A stretch of 38,243 nt of DNA from Candidatus Gastranaerophilales bacterium (lineage in GTDB: Bacteria; Cyanobacteriota; Vampirovibrionia; Gastranaerophilales; Gastranaerophilaceae), in contig CALURJ010000019.1 of the NCBI GenBank assembly GCA_944323145.1, forward strand, positions 1 through 38,243, read 5' to 3'. Of this stretch, positions 15,110-22,839 are shown one piece after another. A model generated the notes under the pieces. It made no database searches and was not told the origin of the DNA. It saw only the letters and a program-made list of their open reading frames with translations. Position numbers and translations under genes: made by a program. Position 1 is the first letter of the stretch. Every line of letters begins with the position of its first letter.

Positions 15110-15916
15110 ATGAAATCTATTAAAGAAGTATCACTTGAATCAAAAATATTAAAAAGACTTGAGAACCTGCCCAATTGTACAAAAATGGTTACATACCTGT
15201 TTGCGGATGAAGAACTGCAGGAAATGCAGGATTATGCAAATAATGTTTCAATAAAACGACTCGGCTACAACGACCACGGCCCCGTACACATGAGACAGGT
15301 TGCCGGCAATGCAATTAAAATGCTGAATCTTTTAAAAGACGCAGGAATTAAAACTTCACTAGAAACAGAAGAAGTTGGCACTTTTGAGGACAGTATGTGC
15401 GCAGTTATTCTGGCAGGTCTTATGCACGATTTAGGTATGATGATAGGCAGACAGGGACATGAAGATATGTCGGCGCTTCTGGCACAGCCGATTATTAAAA
15501 GAACATTAATGCATGTTTTCCCTGATGACCTTCACAAAAGAGTTATAATAAAATCACTTGCGACAGAAGCCATTGTCGGACACATGTCATCTAAAAAAAT
15601 TCACTCAATAGAAGCAGGTATTCTGTTAATAGCAGACGGCTGCGATATGACAAAAGGCAGAGCAAGAATTCCTATGGCAATAAATACAACCCCGCGTGTC
15701 GGAGATATTCACAAATACTCTGCAAATGCCATCAACAGAATAGGAATTCATCACGGGCACAACAAGCCCATCAGAATTGATATTGAAATGTCTGGCGATG
15801 TCGGATTTTTCCAGATAGAAGAAGTGCTGCTTACCAAAATTGAATCAAGCCCTGCAAAACAATTTGTAGAACTCTATGCCGGTGTTGAAGGTCAGGAAAG
15901 CAAACGGTATTTATAA
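15110..15916 (+). CDS. HD-domain phosphohydrolase
   Basis: 268 residues. Metal-binding residues of the HD superfamily are visible: H56 and H60 (NDHGPVHMRQV), the HD pair at 106-107 (LAGLMHDLGMM), then IVGHMSSKK and LIADGCDMTKGR, where the last Asp completes the site. The family hydrolyses phosphate esters of nucleotides or second messengers; the substrate here is unknown. Residues about 190-268 form a separate beta-rich tail (PIRIDIEMSGDVGFFQIEEV). It lies between the two converging glycosyltransferase groups. Codon use is less AT-rich than in its neighbours, so it may be part of the core genome into which the glycan genes were added. Confidence 0.83.
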   Translation: MKSIKEVSLESKILKRLENLPNCTKMVTYLFADEELQEMQDYANNVSIKRLGYNDHGPVHMRQVAGNAIKMLNLLKDAGIKTSLETEEVGTFEDSMCAVILAGLMHDLGMMIGRQGHEDMSALLAQPIIKRTLMHVFPDDLHKRVIIKSLATEAIVGHMSSKKIHSIEAGILLIADGCDMTKGRARIPMAINTTPRVGDIHKYSANAINRIGIHHGHNKPIRIDIEMSGDVGFFQIEEVLLTKIESSPAKQFVELYAGVEGQESKRYL

Positions 15917-16017
15917 AAAAATTCTTCCACCCACCGTTTGGAAGTAACTATTACTTAACAAATATTACACCACTTACAAGTTAAAAATTAGATTTAATAA
16001 TATACAATCATTACAAC

Positions 16018-16045
16018 TTGATTTTTCCGGCTTAATCCTTAAAAT
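16018..16045 (+). promoter_or_regulatory. promoter giving a probable leaderless transcript (16053 gene)
   Basis: TTGATT (16018-16023) and TAAAAT (16040-16045) are 16 bp apart. The -10 box ends exactly 7 nt before the ATG at 16053, so transcription should begin at or next to the start codon. No ribosome-binding site is present. Confidence 0.6.
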
Positions 16046-16052
16046 AGAAATT

Positions 16053-16616
16053 ATGAAAAAGATATTTTTAATTTTATGCATAATCCTGACAGGCACATTT
16101 GTCAATGCTGAAAATGTAGATTACGAACAAATATATAGAGAACTTGAAGTACCTGATTTTTCGTATGTTCATAACATTGACCCCGGAGAAATGTACGATA
16201 TTCAGCACACCTCCTGGTCGCCTTACCCGCTATTCAGACTGACCTCGCCTTTATACTTTAAAGATATAATTATAGAACCCGGCTATTACCTTTTAACACC
16301 GAGAGAACACAAGGGAAACTGGTATATATTGTTTAAAGAACAAGGCAGGGTAAAATATATAATTCCGGTTTATAACAGGGAAATAGTACCGTTTGGCTTT
16401 TATGACGAAAACCTGCCCAAACCCAAACTGACACCGTCACAAAAGTTTCATATAAAATTTTTGGATTTTGTAGGTAAATATGTAAGAAGTTCCCAGCGTA
16501 AACCTGCGCCGAATACTTTTTTGGAAACTACCGATCTAGATAACAACTTTATATCAATAATAATTTATTGGGGAGATTACCGGTATTACATGGTCTTGCG
16601 TACCGTAAGGCTGTAA
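16053..16616 (+). CDS. secreted protein of unknown function
   Basis: 187 residues. A signal peptide (MKKIFLILCIILTGTFVNAE) with a VNA-E cleavage site sends it across the inner membrane; the single Cys at residue 9 is inside the hydrophobic core and not a convincing lipobox. The mature part (about 170 residues) is rich in aromatic residues and Pro. I recognise no domain. A beta-sandwich is likely from alternating hydrophobics (FKDIIIEPGYYLLTPREH). No ribosome-binding site is found; the promoter is placed for leaderless translation. It converges with the GT8 gene over a shared hairpin. Confidence 0.75.
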   Translation: MKKIFLILCIILTGTFVNAENVDYEQIYRELEVPDFSYVHNIDPGEMYDIQHTSWSPYPLFRLTSPLYFKDIIIEPGYYLLTPREHKGNWYILFKEQGRVKYIIPVYNREIVPFGFYDENLPKPKLTPSQKFHIKFLDFVGKYVRSSQRKPAPNTFLETTDLDNNFISIIIYWGDYRYYMVLRTVRL

Positions 16617-16650
16617 CTGCCGTGGTCAATTTTAGAGAATCAAAAGAAAA

Positions 16651-16670
16651 GCCGCGGCTTTCGCTGCGGC
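16651..16670 (-). terminator. terminator between secreted protein and GT8 gene
   Basis: The arms GCCGCGGC (16651-16658) and GCTGCGGC (16663-16670) pair around a 4-base loop, which is GAAA on the minus strand. The minus strand continues TTTTCTTTT, so it chiefly ends the GT4/GT8 transcript. Confidence 0.78.
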
Positions 16671-16693
16671 ATTGAGTATATGATAATCTATAT

Positions 16694-18265
16694 TTATAAT
16701 TTTTCAGCAATCAATGCATAATTTGTATAACCTTTTTTCGTAGGAAGTGAATATAGTATTTTTTTTACGGCAAATCCTGCAAACTCACATAAAAATTGCA
16801 TTGATTGTACCGGCACAGGTCTTATATGTGTCAAATCAGTATAAAAATATTTTAAATTATTTATATTTGACGGGCTTAATGTTTCAATTATTATTACCCC
16901 GCCCGTTTCTAATTTTTCATAAGCCAGAGATATGAGGTCAAAAAGATAGTCAAACTTCAAATGTTCTACAACTTCAATCAAAGAAATACCGCTGAATAAT
17001 TCATCAGTATTTTTTAAATAATTTAATGCATCAGTATTTATAATATCAAATCCTTTTTTTACCAATAAATCATATTCAAGCTTATTTATTTCAAGCCCCT
17101 TTGCTTTTACACCCGTATTCAGCAAAAGATTTAGGAACTCGCCTCTGCCGCATCCTATATCCAAAAAAGTTTTTTCCGGATTTTTAGGAATATATTTAAG
17201 ATAATTTTTTTGTATTTTTGTTATTACTTCCTTATCGTAAAAAACATTTTCAAAAAGATAATAGTATAAATCCTTTCTCGTGTAGTTTTTAAATTCAGTT
17301 TTATCTATCTCTGAACGTTTGATTGCAGAAGGTAAAAGAGGATTAACCATCTTTTCTTTTACAAAAGGTTTTATTTGAAAAATATTTTTCAGCGAGAATT
17401 TTTTATAAGAAAGTTTAATGCTTCCTATATGCAATATTCGTTTATTGCCAAATTTCTCTTTATATATAAATTTTCTGCTCAAAAGCCCCCCCCCCCGGAA
17501 GTTACACATCACATAATATTTATCCCATTTTCTACCAAATTTAACTCCGTATTTCTGCCATGGTTTTGATGATGTAAAGTGTATTATCAACGGAAAAATT
17601 TTACTGCTAGTTTCTTTTTCATATAAATATTCATTTACAATAAAGTAATTATATTTCGGGTTAAGAAAATAAACATTATCTTTAAATACTGCATTAAAAC
17701 AATCATTATCCATATACTTAACAGATATAGAATTCATTTTATATTCAAGCAGTCTTTCAGGTATATTGTCCTGTCTTAGTTTGTTCAAATTCAAAAGCAT
17801 AACTCCTGAATTAAAATATGTCTGAATACCAAGACGAATATTATCTTTTTGTATATAGCAGGCTGATAAATCCTTTACCACTCCGGCATAAAAACTACTT
17901 AATTCTGTATTAAAAAGTTCACCTAAATCGTCCAGTATTATCGTGTCGCCGTCAATATATAAAACCTTATCCAAATCAACCAAAATATTTGGAATATCAA
18001 ACTTAAAAAGAGCAGCCTTGGAAACGTAAACATGATTTGTGTTCAAATTTTCATACTTATTTTCATAAGTTAAAAGATTTATATTCAAACCTGAAAGATT
18101 GATTTTATTTATCGTATCCTTGCTCGCTTCAGATAAATCAACTCCTATAATATAAATATCATAAGTTGAGTCTTTTTTATTTTCATAAATAGACCGGATT
18201 GAAACACAAGTCGGCATTACATATTTTTCGTCACATATATAAACTATAGAAATATTATTGCTCAT
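16694..18265 (-). CDS. GT8 glycosyltransferase-methyltransferase fusion with poly-G junction
   Basis: 523 residues. Residues 1 to about 250 are a GT8 domain (ISIVYICDEKYVMPTCVSI at the start; metal site D105-G-D107 in LYIDGDT; HFTSSKPWQ near 233). Residues about 330-523 are a class I SAM methyltransferase with motif I FLDIGCGRGEFL (367-378) and later SLIEVVEHL. Between them codons 257-260 are a run of eleven G (17486-17496). One extra G stops the frame after eight or nine codons; one G fewer stops it within two. Either change leaves the GT8 domain whole and removes the methyltransferase. So slippage would alternate a two-domain enzyme with a plain glycosyltransferase. As given it is in the fused frame. 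It overlaps the upstream GT4 gene by 11 bp. Confidence 0.9.
   Translation of the reverse strand: MSNNISIVYICDEKYVMPTCVSIRSIYENKKDSTYDIYIIGVDLSEASKDTINKINLSGLNINLLTYENKYENLNTNHVYVSKAALFKFDIPNILVDLDKVLYIDGDTIILDDLGELFNTELSSFYAGVVKDLSACYIQKDNIRLGIQTYFNSGVMLLNLNKLRQDNIPERLLEYKMNSISVKYMDNDCFNAVFKDNVYFLNPKYNYFIVNEYLYEKETSSKIFPLIIHFTSSKPWQKYGVKFGRKWDKYYVMCNFRGGGLLSRKFIYKEKFGNKRILHIGSIKLSYKKFSLKNIFQIKPFVKEKMVNPLLPSAIKRSEIDKTEFKNYTRKDLYYYLFENVFYDKEVITKIQKNYLKYIPKNPEKTFLDIGCGRGEFLNLLLNTGVKAKGLEINKLEYDLLVKKGFDIINTDALNYLKNTDELFSGISLIEVVEHLKFDYLFDLISLAYEKLETGGVIIIETLSPSNINNLKYFYTDLTHIRPVPVQSMQFLCEFAGFAVKKILYSLPTKKGYTNYALIAEKL
17486..17496 (-). repeat. G11 (C11 on plus) tract at GT8/methyltransferase junction
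   Basis: Eleven consecutive C on the plus strand, read as G in the gene. It lies just after the last conserved GT8 residues and about 110 codons before the methyltransferase motif I, the position expected of a switch rather than chance. Confidence 0.9.
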
Positions 18266-19517
18266 AGCCCAGATCTTTCTTTATTTCATCCGTAATTACA
18301 TCAACACATTTTTTCCATGTAAAAAGCTTTGCACGTTCAAGACCTTTTCTTACGCATTCCGCTCTGAAATTTCTGTCATAATACATTTTTTCCATTGCAT
18401 TAACCAATTCCTCATCAGAATAAGGATTAATCTGAATTCCGCAGTCACCTATCACTTCCGGCAAAGATGTTGTATTAGAACAAATTACAGGCAGCCCGCA
18501 CTTCATAGCCTCTAAAACCGGGATGCCAAAACCTTCGTATAACGAAGGATACACAAACATTTCAGCTCCGCTGTATAATGCCGATATATCTTCATCTTCA
18601 ACATAACCTATACGGAGAATTTTATTTTGCTTCTCACTCAAAGCTTCAATATTGTCATTTAATATACCATCAAAGTCCTTACAATAAGCACCGCCCAGAA
18701 CAAAAATAAAATCATCCAAATTATTTTTTTCAACAAAACGAATAAAATTCTTTATCGCAAAAATTAAATTTTTTCTCGGATCCAGATTACACAAACTGAA
18801 AATATATTTTTTATCCGTCGGAATCCCATATTTTCTTTTAATTTGATTAATATATAAAGTATCATCCAGTTTGAAATACGATTTTCCGGTAGAAAGCGGA
18901 ATAACCGTTATATTGTCAGGGTTAATTTTCGGAACGTATTTTATAAAATCCTGTTTTGTATATTCGGAATTCGCAAAATATTTATCCGTAGAATTAATTG
19001 TATCAACCAAATTATAAAACCAGGAATAATAGATATCCTTTTTGTAATTTTTTATAATAGGAATTACATCATGTAATATTGTGAACTTTTTTACCCTTTT
19101 ATTTTTCCTTACGAACTCGGGCGCAGCGTACATTGGAGAAAAATAAACATCAATGTCATCTTTGGATGTAAAGTTTAGATACAATTTATTCAGTCTGTTC
19201 ATTATTGAACATTGCAGTCCGGAAATAAGCACTGTTGAAAACAAATTCTTCTTTTGAGTACGTATTTTTGCAAGAAAATCCGCATAGCTGCTAAAAACGG
19301 GCCTATAAATTTTACACTTGCCAAATTCTTTATACTGGCCTATTACCTGACGGAATTGAATTATTTTGTCCGAGTACAAATATACATTAAACTCTTCGCG
19401 TTTGAGAAGTTCCAACAAGACATTATATGCTACAAAAAAAATACCGCTTCGCGATGAATTATTTGTCAAAATTTTACAAATAGGTGTAGCGTCATACAGC
19501 ACATTAATCTTTTTCAC
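18255..19517 (-). CDS. GT4 glycosyltransferase
   Basis: 420 residues. The GT-B fold, group 1 family: [13 protein letters not shown] marks the N-domain, [16 protein letters not shown] the hinge, LGGAYCKDF and [17 protein letters not shown] the C-domain, and [11 protein letters not shown] is the E-x7-E motif that binds the sugar-nucleotide. It resembles mannosyltransferases of the WbaZ/MtfB kind, but the sugar cannot be read. It starts the minus-strand glycan pair and overlaps the GT8 fusion gene by 11 bp. It has no mononucleotide tract. The promoter should lie in the 171-bp space shared with the divergent XRE gene. Confidence 0.93.
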   Translation of the reverse strand: MKKINVLYDATPICKILTNNSSRSGIFFVAYNVLLELLKREEFNVYLYSDKIIQFRQVIGQYKEFGKCKIYRPVFSSYADFLAKIRTQKKNLFSTVLISGLQCSIMNRLNKLYLNFTSKDDIDVYFSPMYAAPEFVRKNKRVKKFTILHDVIPIIKNYKKDIYYSWFYNLVDTINSTDKYFANSEYTKQDFIKYVPKINPDNITVIPLSTGKSYFKLDDTLYINQIKRKYGIPTDKKYIFSLCNLDPRKNLIFAIKNFIRFVEKNNLDDFIFVLGGAYCKDFDGILNDNIEALSEKQNKILRIGYVEDEDISALYSGAEMFVYPSLYEGFGIPVLEAMKCGLPVICSNTTSLPEVIGDCGIQINPYSDEELVNAMEKMYYDRNFRAECVRKGLERAKLFTWKKCVDVITDEIKKDLGYEQ

Positions 19518-19688
19518 TTAGCCGCTCCGGGAATTAAGAATTCTACATTTAAAGGTATATTAATCAAAATAATTACCATTTAATATAAATAATTTAACAT
19601 TTAATAGTACTTTGTCAAGCTTTTTTCACATTAAATATGGTTAATTATACCTGTAATCTTTTTTACACTAATACTGAATGGATATTTT

Positions 19689-20006
19689 ATGAACTCATTA
19701 CAATTATTTGGCAGAAGACTTAAAGAGCTTAGAAAACAGAGAAAATTCACGCAGGAACAGCTTGCAGAACTTGTAGATTTAGACCCTAAACAAATTTGCC
19801 GTATTGAAAACGGTGGATGTTTTACAACTTTTGATACTCTTGAAAAAATCGCAAGAATTTTTAATGTCACAATATATGACCTGTTTTATTGCGGACATAA
19901 AAAACCAAAAGACGCACTTATAAAAGAAATGAACGAAGTCTTTCGAAAGGCGTCTGATGAAAATATTGAATTAATTTATAAAATTGTAATGGCAGTTGTA
20001 AAATAA
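19689..20006 (+). CDS. XRE-family HTH regulator
   Basis: 105 residues. The helix-turn-helix is at about 8-62: LKELRKQRKFTQEQLAELVD, then PKQICRIENGGCFTTFDTLE. A short helical tail follows. It is divergent from the GT4 gene across 171 bp, mirroring the XRE gene at 11507-11884, which is divergent from the other glycan operon. The two XRE proteins share layout and likely origin but differ in many positions. It converges with the RWYD-repeat gene, only 3 bp apart. A role in controlling the GT4/GT8 pair is inferred from position only. Confidence 0.85.
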   Translation: MNSLQLFGRRLKELRKQRKFTQEQLAELVDLDPKQICRIENGGCFTTFDTLEKIARIFNVTIYDLFYCGHKKPKDALIKEMNEVFRKASDENIELIYKIVMAVVK

Positions 20007-20009
20007 GAA

Positions 20010-20399
20010 TTAAGCATCTGAAGATTCGTCGACTTCATCCATATCCTCATCTTTTTTTATTCTGTCAACTACCATTTTTGCCATCTCTTTTGCAATAATA
20101 TGCTGTGTTGTTTCAGGACAGTTTCTGAGCATTGTCATCGCTGTTTTAAGGGTAGAATCTATGTCGTACCAGCGCCCCTTTCTGTTGTCGTCAAGCCCGG
20201 AACCCACTGCATTTATAATATCTTCCACAGCTTCAAATTTTTCATTTTCAATATTATGCTCAATAATAATTTTTATCAGATTTAAAGCAATCTTAATTTG
20301 TGTTTCATCATCAGACTTTTCAAGTGTTTGAACTGCCTGTGACAGAACAGGATCTTTATCATACCAGCGTCTATGCTGATTTGTGTATTCTTCTTTCAT
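20010..20399 (-). CDS. tandem RWYD-repeat protein, unknown function
   Basis: 129 residues formed of two related helical units. Each opens with R-W-Y-D (residues 11-14 and 76-79, 65 apart), followed by a D-x2-L-x2-A pattern (DPVLSQAVQTLE and DSTLKTAMTMLR) and two amphipathic helices. The C-terminus is acidic (KKDEDMDEVDESSDA). I know no function; a small helical adaptor or regulator is plausible. AAGGAG lies 7 nt before the ATG, and a near-consensus promoter sits upstream at 20426-20454. The strong promoter and ribosome-binding site suggest high expression. It converges with the XRE gene. Confidence 0.8.
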   Translation of the reverse strand: MKEEYTNQHRRWYDKDPVLSQAVQTLEKSDDETQIKIALNLIKIIIEHNIENEKFEAVEDIINAVGSGLDDNRKGRWYDIDSTLKTAMTMLRNCPETTQHIIAKEMAKMVVDRIKKDEDMDEVDESSDA

Positions 20400-20425
20400 A
20401 ATGCCTCTCCTTTTTCAATAAAATT

Positions 20426-20454
20426 ATTATGAGGGTTTTAAAGGAATATGTCAA
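20426..20454 (-). promoter_or_regulatory. near-consensus promoter of RWYD-repeat gene
   Basis: TTGACA (20449-20454, minus strand) and CATAAT (20426-20431) are 17 bp apart, a strong sigma-70 promoter 27 bp before the ATG at 20399. Confidence 0.75.
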
Positions 20455-20465
20455 GAGGCAGCGTG

Positions 20466-20595
20466 CCGTTCCACCCGACACTTAGGTTTTGCATTGAATT
20501 TTTTATGTCATTACGAGAATAGTAGGGTAGGATAAGCAAAGCACTCCCACCAATCATTACAATTTATGCAAAAATCCAAGTGTCGAATGGAACGG
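20466..20595. mobile_element. 130-bp MITE-like element with 29/30-bp inverted repeats
   Basis: The left arm (20466-20494) and right arm (20566-20595) are inverted copies, matching at about 25 positions with one length difference; each runs from CCGTTCCA to GCAT. The 71-bp interior is non-coding. Size, long terminal inverted repeats and lack of an open frame suggest a small non-autonomous element or a dispersed structural repeat. No transposase is near. Target-site duplications are not evident. Confidence 0.6.
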
Positions 20596-20602
20596 TTATC
20601 CT

Positions 20603-20627
20603 CCCTCTTTCTTTGTAAAGGAGAGGG
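20603..20627. repeat. REP-like CCCTCT/AGAGGG hairpin
   Basis: CCCTCT (20603-20608) and AGAGGG (20622-20627) flank an A/T-rich loop, followed by GGGTGAGG. The same type, an arm with GGAGAGGG and then a (T)GAGG or CAGGG tail, occurs at 36165-36183. Such GC-richer hairpins are found dispersed between genes in many bacteria. With the element at 20466-20595 it fills the 271-bp space between the RWYD gene and FixX. Confidence 0.45.
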
Positions 20628-20670
20628 GGGTGAGGTCAAATCAACAATTTCTCTCACACAATGGGCGATG

Positions 20671-20949
20671 TTAACCCTGTTTAAATGTAACCCCTTTATT
20701 GCCGCGCGGATATTCCCAGCCAAGAGAACAGCTTTCACAGGCAATTCTGCAGGCTCCGCATTCAAGACAATTCTCATAATTTACAATTAATTTCCGGTTA
20801 TTTTCATCCCATTCATAAACTTTTGCAGGACAAATGACCGTACAGATTTTAGATTTGCAAATCCGGCAGCATTCCTGAACAGGTTGAAGATGAGAAGTGG
20901 TATCAGGGGTATATTTAACTGTATATAATTTATCTTCTATATCGCTCAT
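20671..20949 (-). CDS. fixX: FixX-like ferredoxin
   Basis: 92 residues from the ATG at 20947-20949, which overlaps the FixC-like stop as ATGA; an in-frame ATG 18 bp upstream is less likely. Cysteines lie in CCRICKSKICTVICPA (about 27-42) and NCLECGACRIACE (about 60-72), enough for a 4Fe-4S cluster of the FixX type, with YEWDENNRKLIVNYENC between as usual. It would take electrons from the partner flavoprotein and pass them to the quinone pool. Translational coupling with fixC fixes its role as the paired ferredoxin. No fixA/fixB (electron-transfer flavoprotein) is in the window. Confidence 0.87.
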   Translation of the reverse strand: MSDIEDKLYTVKYTPDTTSHLQPVQECCRICKSKICTVICPAKVYEWDENNRKLIVNYENCLECGACRIACESCSLGWEYPRGNKGVTFKQG

Positions 20950-22253
20950 TTTACTAAAATACTCCATAATAATTTAACAGCAGACCAGATATCTTTGAAA
21001 AGTTCAGATATATTCCTTTCAGTAAAAAATACTTTAATAAAATCCTTATATTTTTTACGTTTCGGAACACTGTCCACAGATGTAAACATTTCAAAGAACG
21101 AATTTATTTTTTGCGGATAATATCCTAAAAATTCGGAAGCTCTTTCGCTTATTCCGCTCATCAAATCCTTATATGTTCTTAAATCCTTCATTATAAAAGA
21201 GTCTTCCAATTCCTGCTGATATCTTGAAAGAGCGTGTTCGGAAAAATCCCCCTTACCGAGAGCTATAACAGCAGTTTCACCGGCAAGTTTGCCTGATACC
21301 ATTGCGAGGTTTGTGCCTTCCCAATGAAGGTTATTTACAAAACTTGCAGCATCACCGCAAACCATTACCCCTGCACCAAAGACTATAGGAACCTTTTTAA
21401 ACCCGCCTTCCGGTATCAAATGCGCGGAATATTCAAGCAATTCGCCATCTTTAATAAGCGGTGCAATCTGGGGATGTTCTTTTAATTTGTCCAAAAGTTC
21501 ATAAGGCCTCAGACTTTTTTCTATAAGATCGCTTAAAGTAATACCCAACCCTATACTTACAGACTCCTTATTAGTATACATAAACCCGAGTCCGAGCATT
21601 CCAAGCATAGGCCCGCCAAAAATTTCATAAATACAACCCTCGTCAGAATTAACGTTAAATCTTTCGTTAATAATTTCAGGCGGAAGTTTTATTACCTCTT
21701 TCACACTGAGAGCAACATCATGAGGGGTTAAATCCCCTCTTAGCCCTATTTGTTTGGCAAGAAGCGAATTTACACCGTCAGCCAATACCACAATATCGCA
21801 GTAATAATCTTCCAACTCGGTTTTTACACCTTTTACACAGCCGTTTTCAACTATCAGCTCTCTGACAACCGTTTCTTCAACAATAACAACACCCTCTTTT
21901 GAAGCTTCTTCCGCCATCCAACGATCGAATTTTCCCCTTATAACAGAATAACTGACAGCATCTTCATGCTTTTTCTTATAAGAAATCACAGTGGCATCGT
22001 CTTTTCCCAAAAGCGCGTATTTGTGCTCAACTGTTTTTCTTTCAATTGGCGCCGTTTTTTCAAAATCAGGAAAGACTTCGCGCGTCGGTTGAGCATAAAT
22101 TGCTCCGCCGAAAACATTTTTACTCCCTGAAAATTTTCCGCGCTCTATAAGAACAACCTGCTTGCCCGCTCTTGCAATTGTAACTGCGCAGGAAATCCCC
22201 GCAGGGCCGCCGCCGACAACTATAACATCAACTTTATTTTCTTCTCTGTCCAT
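20946..22253 (-). CDS. fixC: FixC/ETF-quinone oxidoreductase-like flavoprotein
   Basis: 435 residues from the ATG at 22251-22253, with GGTGG five bases upstream; a TTG four codons earlier has no site. VIVVGGGPAGISCAVTIAR with ERG is the Rossmann FAD-binding motif; GVMVCGDAASFVNNLHWEG is the second FAD contact with the family's substrate-side loop. It is the FixC member of the ETF-QO/geranylgeranyl reductase superfamily. With FixX it should move electrons between an electron-transfer flavoprotein and quinone in the membrane. The hydrophobic C-terminal end (WSAVKLLWSILVK) could help membrane association. It is divergent from rsmD with only 67 bp between the starts. Confidence 0.88.
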   Translation of the reverse strand: MDREENKVDVIVVGGGPAGISCAVTIARAGKQVVLIERGKFSGSKNVFGGAIYAQPTREVFPDFEKTAPIERKTVEHKYALLGKDDATVISYKKKHEDAVSYSVIRGKFDRWMAEEASKEGVVIVEETVVRELIVENGCVKGVKTELEDYYCDIVVLADGVNSLLAKQIGLRGDLTPHDVALSVKEVIKLPPEIINERFNVNSDEGCIYEIFGGPMLGMLGLGFMYTNKESVSIGLGITLSDLIEKSLRPYELLDKLKEHPQIAPLIKDGELLEYSAHLIPEGGFKKVPIVFGAGVMVCGDAASFVNNLHWEGTNLAMVSGKLAGETAVIALGKGDFSEHALSRYQQELEDSFIMKDLRTYKDLMSGISERASEFLGYYPQKINSFFEMFTSVDSVPKRKKYKDFIKVFFTERNISELFKDIWSAVKLLWSILVK

Positions 22254-22284
22254 TAAAACCACCAAAATTCTTTACAACTAAAAA

Positions 22285-22313
22285 TATACACCAAATTTTA
22301 TTCATTGTAAAAT
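22285..22313 (+). promoter_or_regulatory. promoter giving a probable leaderless rsmD transcript
   Basis: TAAAAT at 22308-22313 ends 7 nt before the rsmD ATG. A weak -35 (TATACA, 22285-22290) is 17 bp upstream. There is no ribosome-binding site, so translation probably starts at the 5' end of the message. Confidence 0.5.
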
Positions 22314-22320
22314 AGTTAAT

Positions 22321-22839
22321 ATGATAATTACGGCAGGCAAATTTAAAGGACAAAAAATCACAGCACCTGATGAAAGTATTACGCGTCCGACACTTTCAAA
22401 AGTCAGAATGGGAATTTTCAACACCTTGCAGGCAATGATTGATTTTGAAGGGAGCTCTTTCCTTGATATGTATGCAGGCTCCGGTATTATGGGGCTGGAA
22501 GCGCTTTCACGAGGGTTTTCGCAGGCTTGTGCAATAGAAAAAAATTCCAAGGCTTTTCAAATAATTAAATCAAATTTTAAAAAATTTAATCCTGCGCCTG
22601 AACTCATCAAAGGGGACAGCCTGATAATCGCTCCCAAACTTAATGAACAATTCGACGTAATTTATATTGACCCGCCGTATTTTTCAGGTATTTATGAACA
22701 AAGTCTGAATGCAATAAGTCGGATTACAGGCAATATAGTTATACTTGAACACGTTACTGATGTGGATTTTTCAGGTTTTAAACCCGTCAAACAAAAAAGA
22801 TACGGGGATAAATTTATAACGTATCTTTACAAGCTTTAA
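22321..22839 (+). CDS. rsmD: 16S rRNA (guanine966-N2)-methyltransferase RsmD
   Basis: 172 residues, usual length. It opens MIITAGKFKGQKI; TRPTLSKVRMGIFN (21-34) matches the conserved R-P-T-x4-R-x3-FN box; FLDMYAGSGIMGLEALSRG is the SAM site; IDPPY (116-120) is the catalytic N-methyltransferase motif. It methylates G966 of 16S rRNA in the small-subunit platform. The ATG lacks a ribosome-binding site and lies 7 nt after a -10 box. The last codons overlap the prepilin gene's stop on the other strand. Confidence 0.94.
   Translation: MIITAGKFKGQKITAPDESITRPTLSKVRMGIFNTLQAMIDFEGSSFLDMYAGSGIMGLEALSRGFSQACAIEKNSKAFQIIKSNFKKFNPAPELIKGDSLIIAPKLNEQFDVIYIDPPYFSGIYEQSLNAISRITGNIVILEHVTDVDFSGFKPVKQKRYGDKFITYLYKL

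Noticed and set aside
22836..22839. Overlap of rsmD and prepilin stop codons as regulation
   Set aside because: Four-base convergent overlap is common in compact genomes and carries no further signal here.
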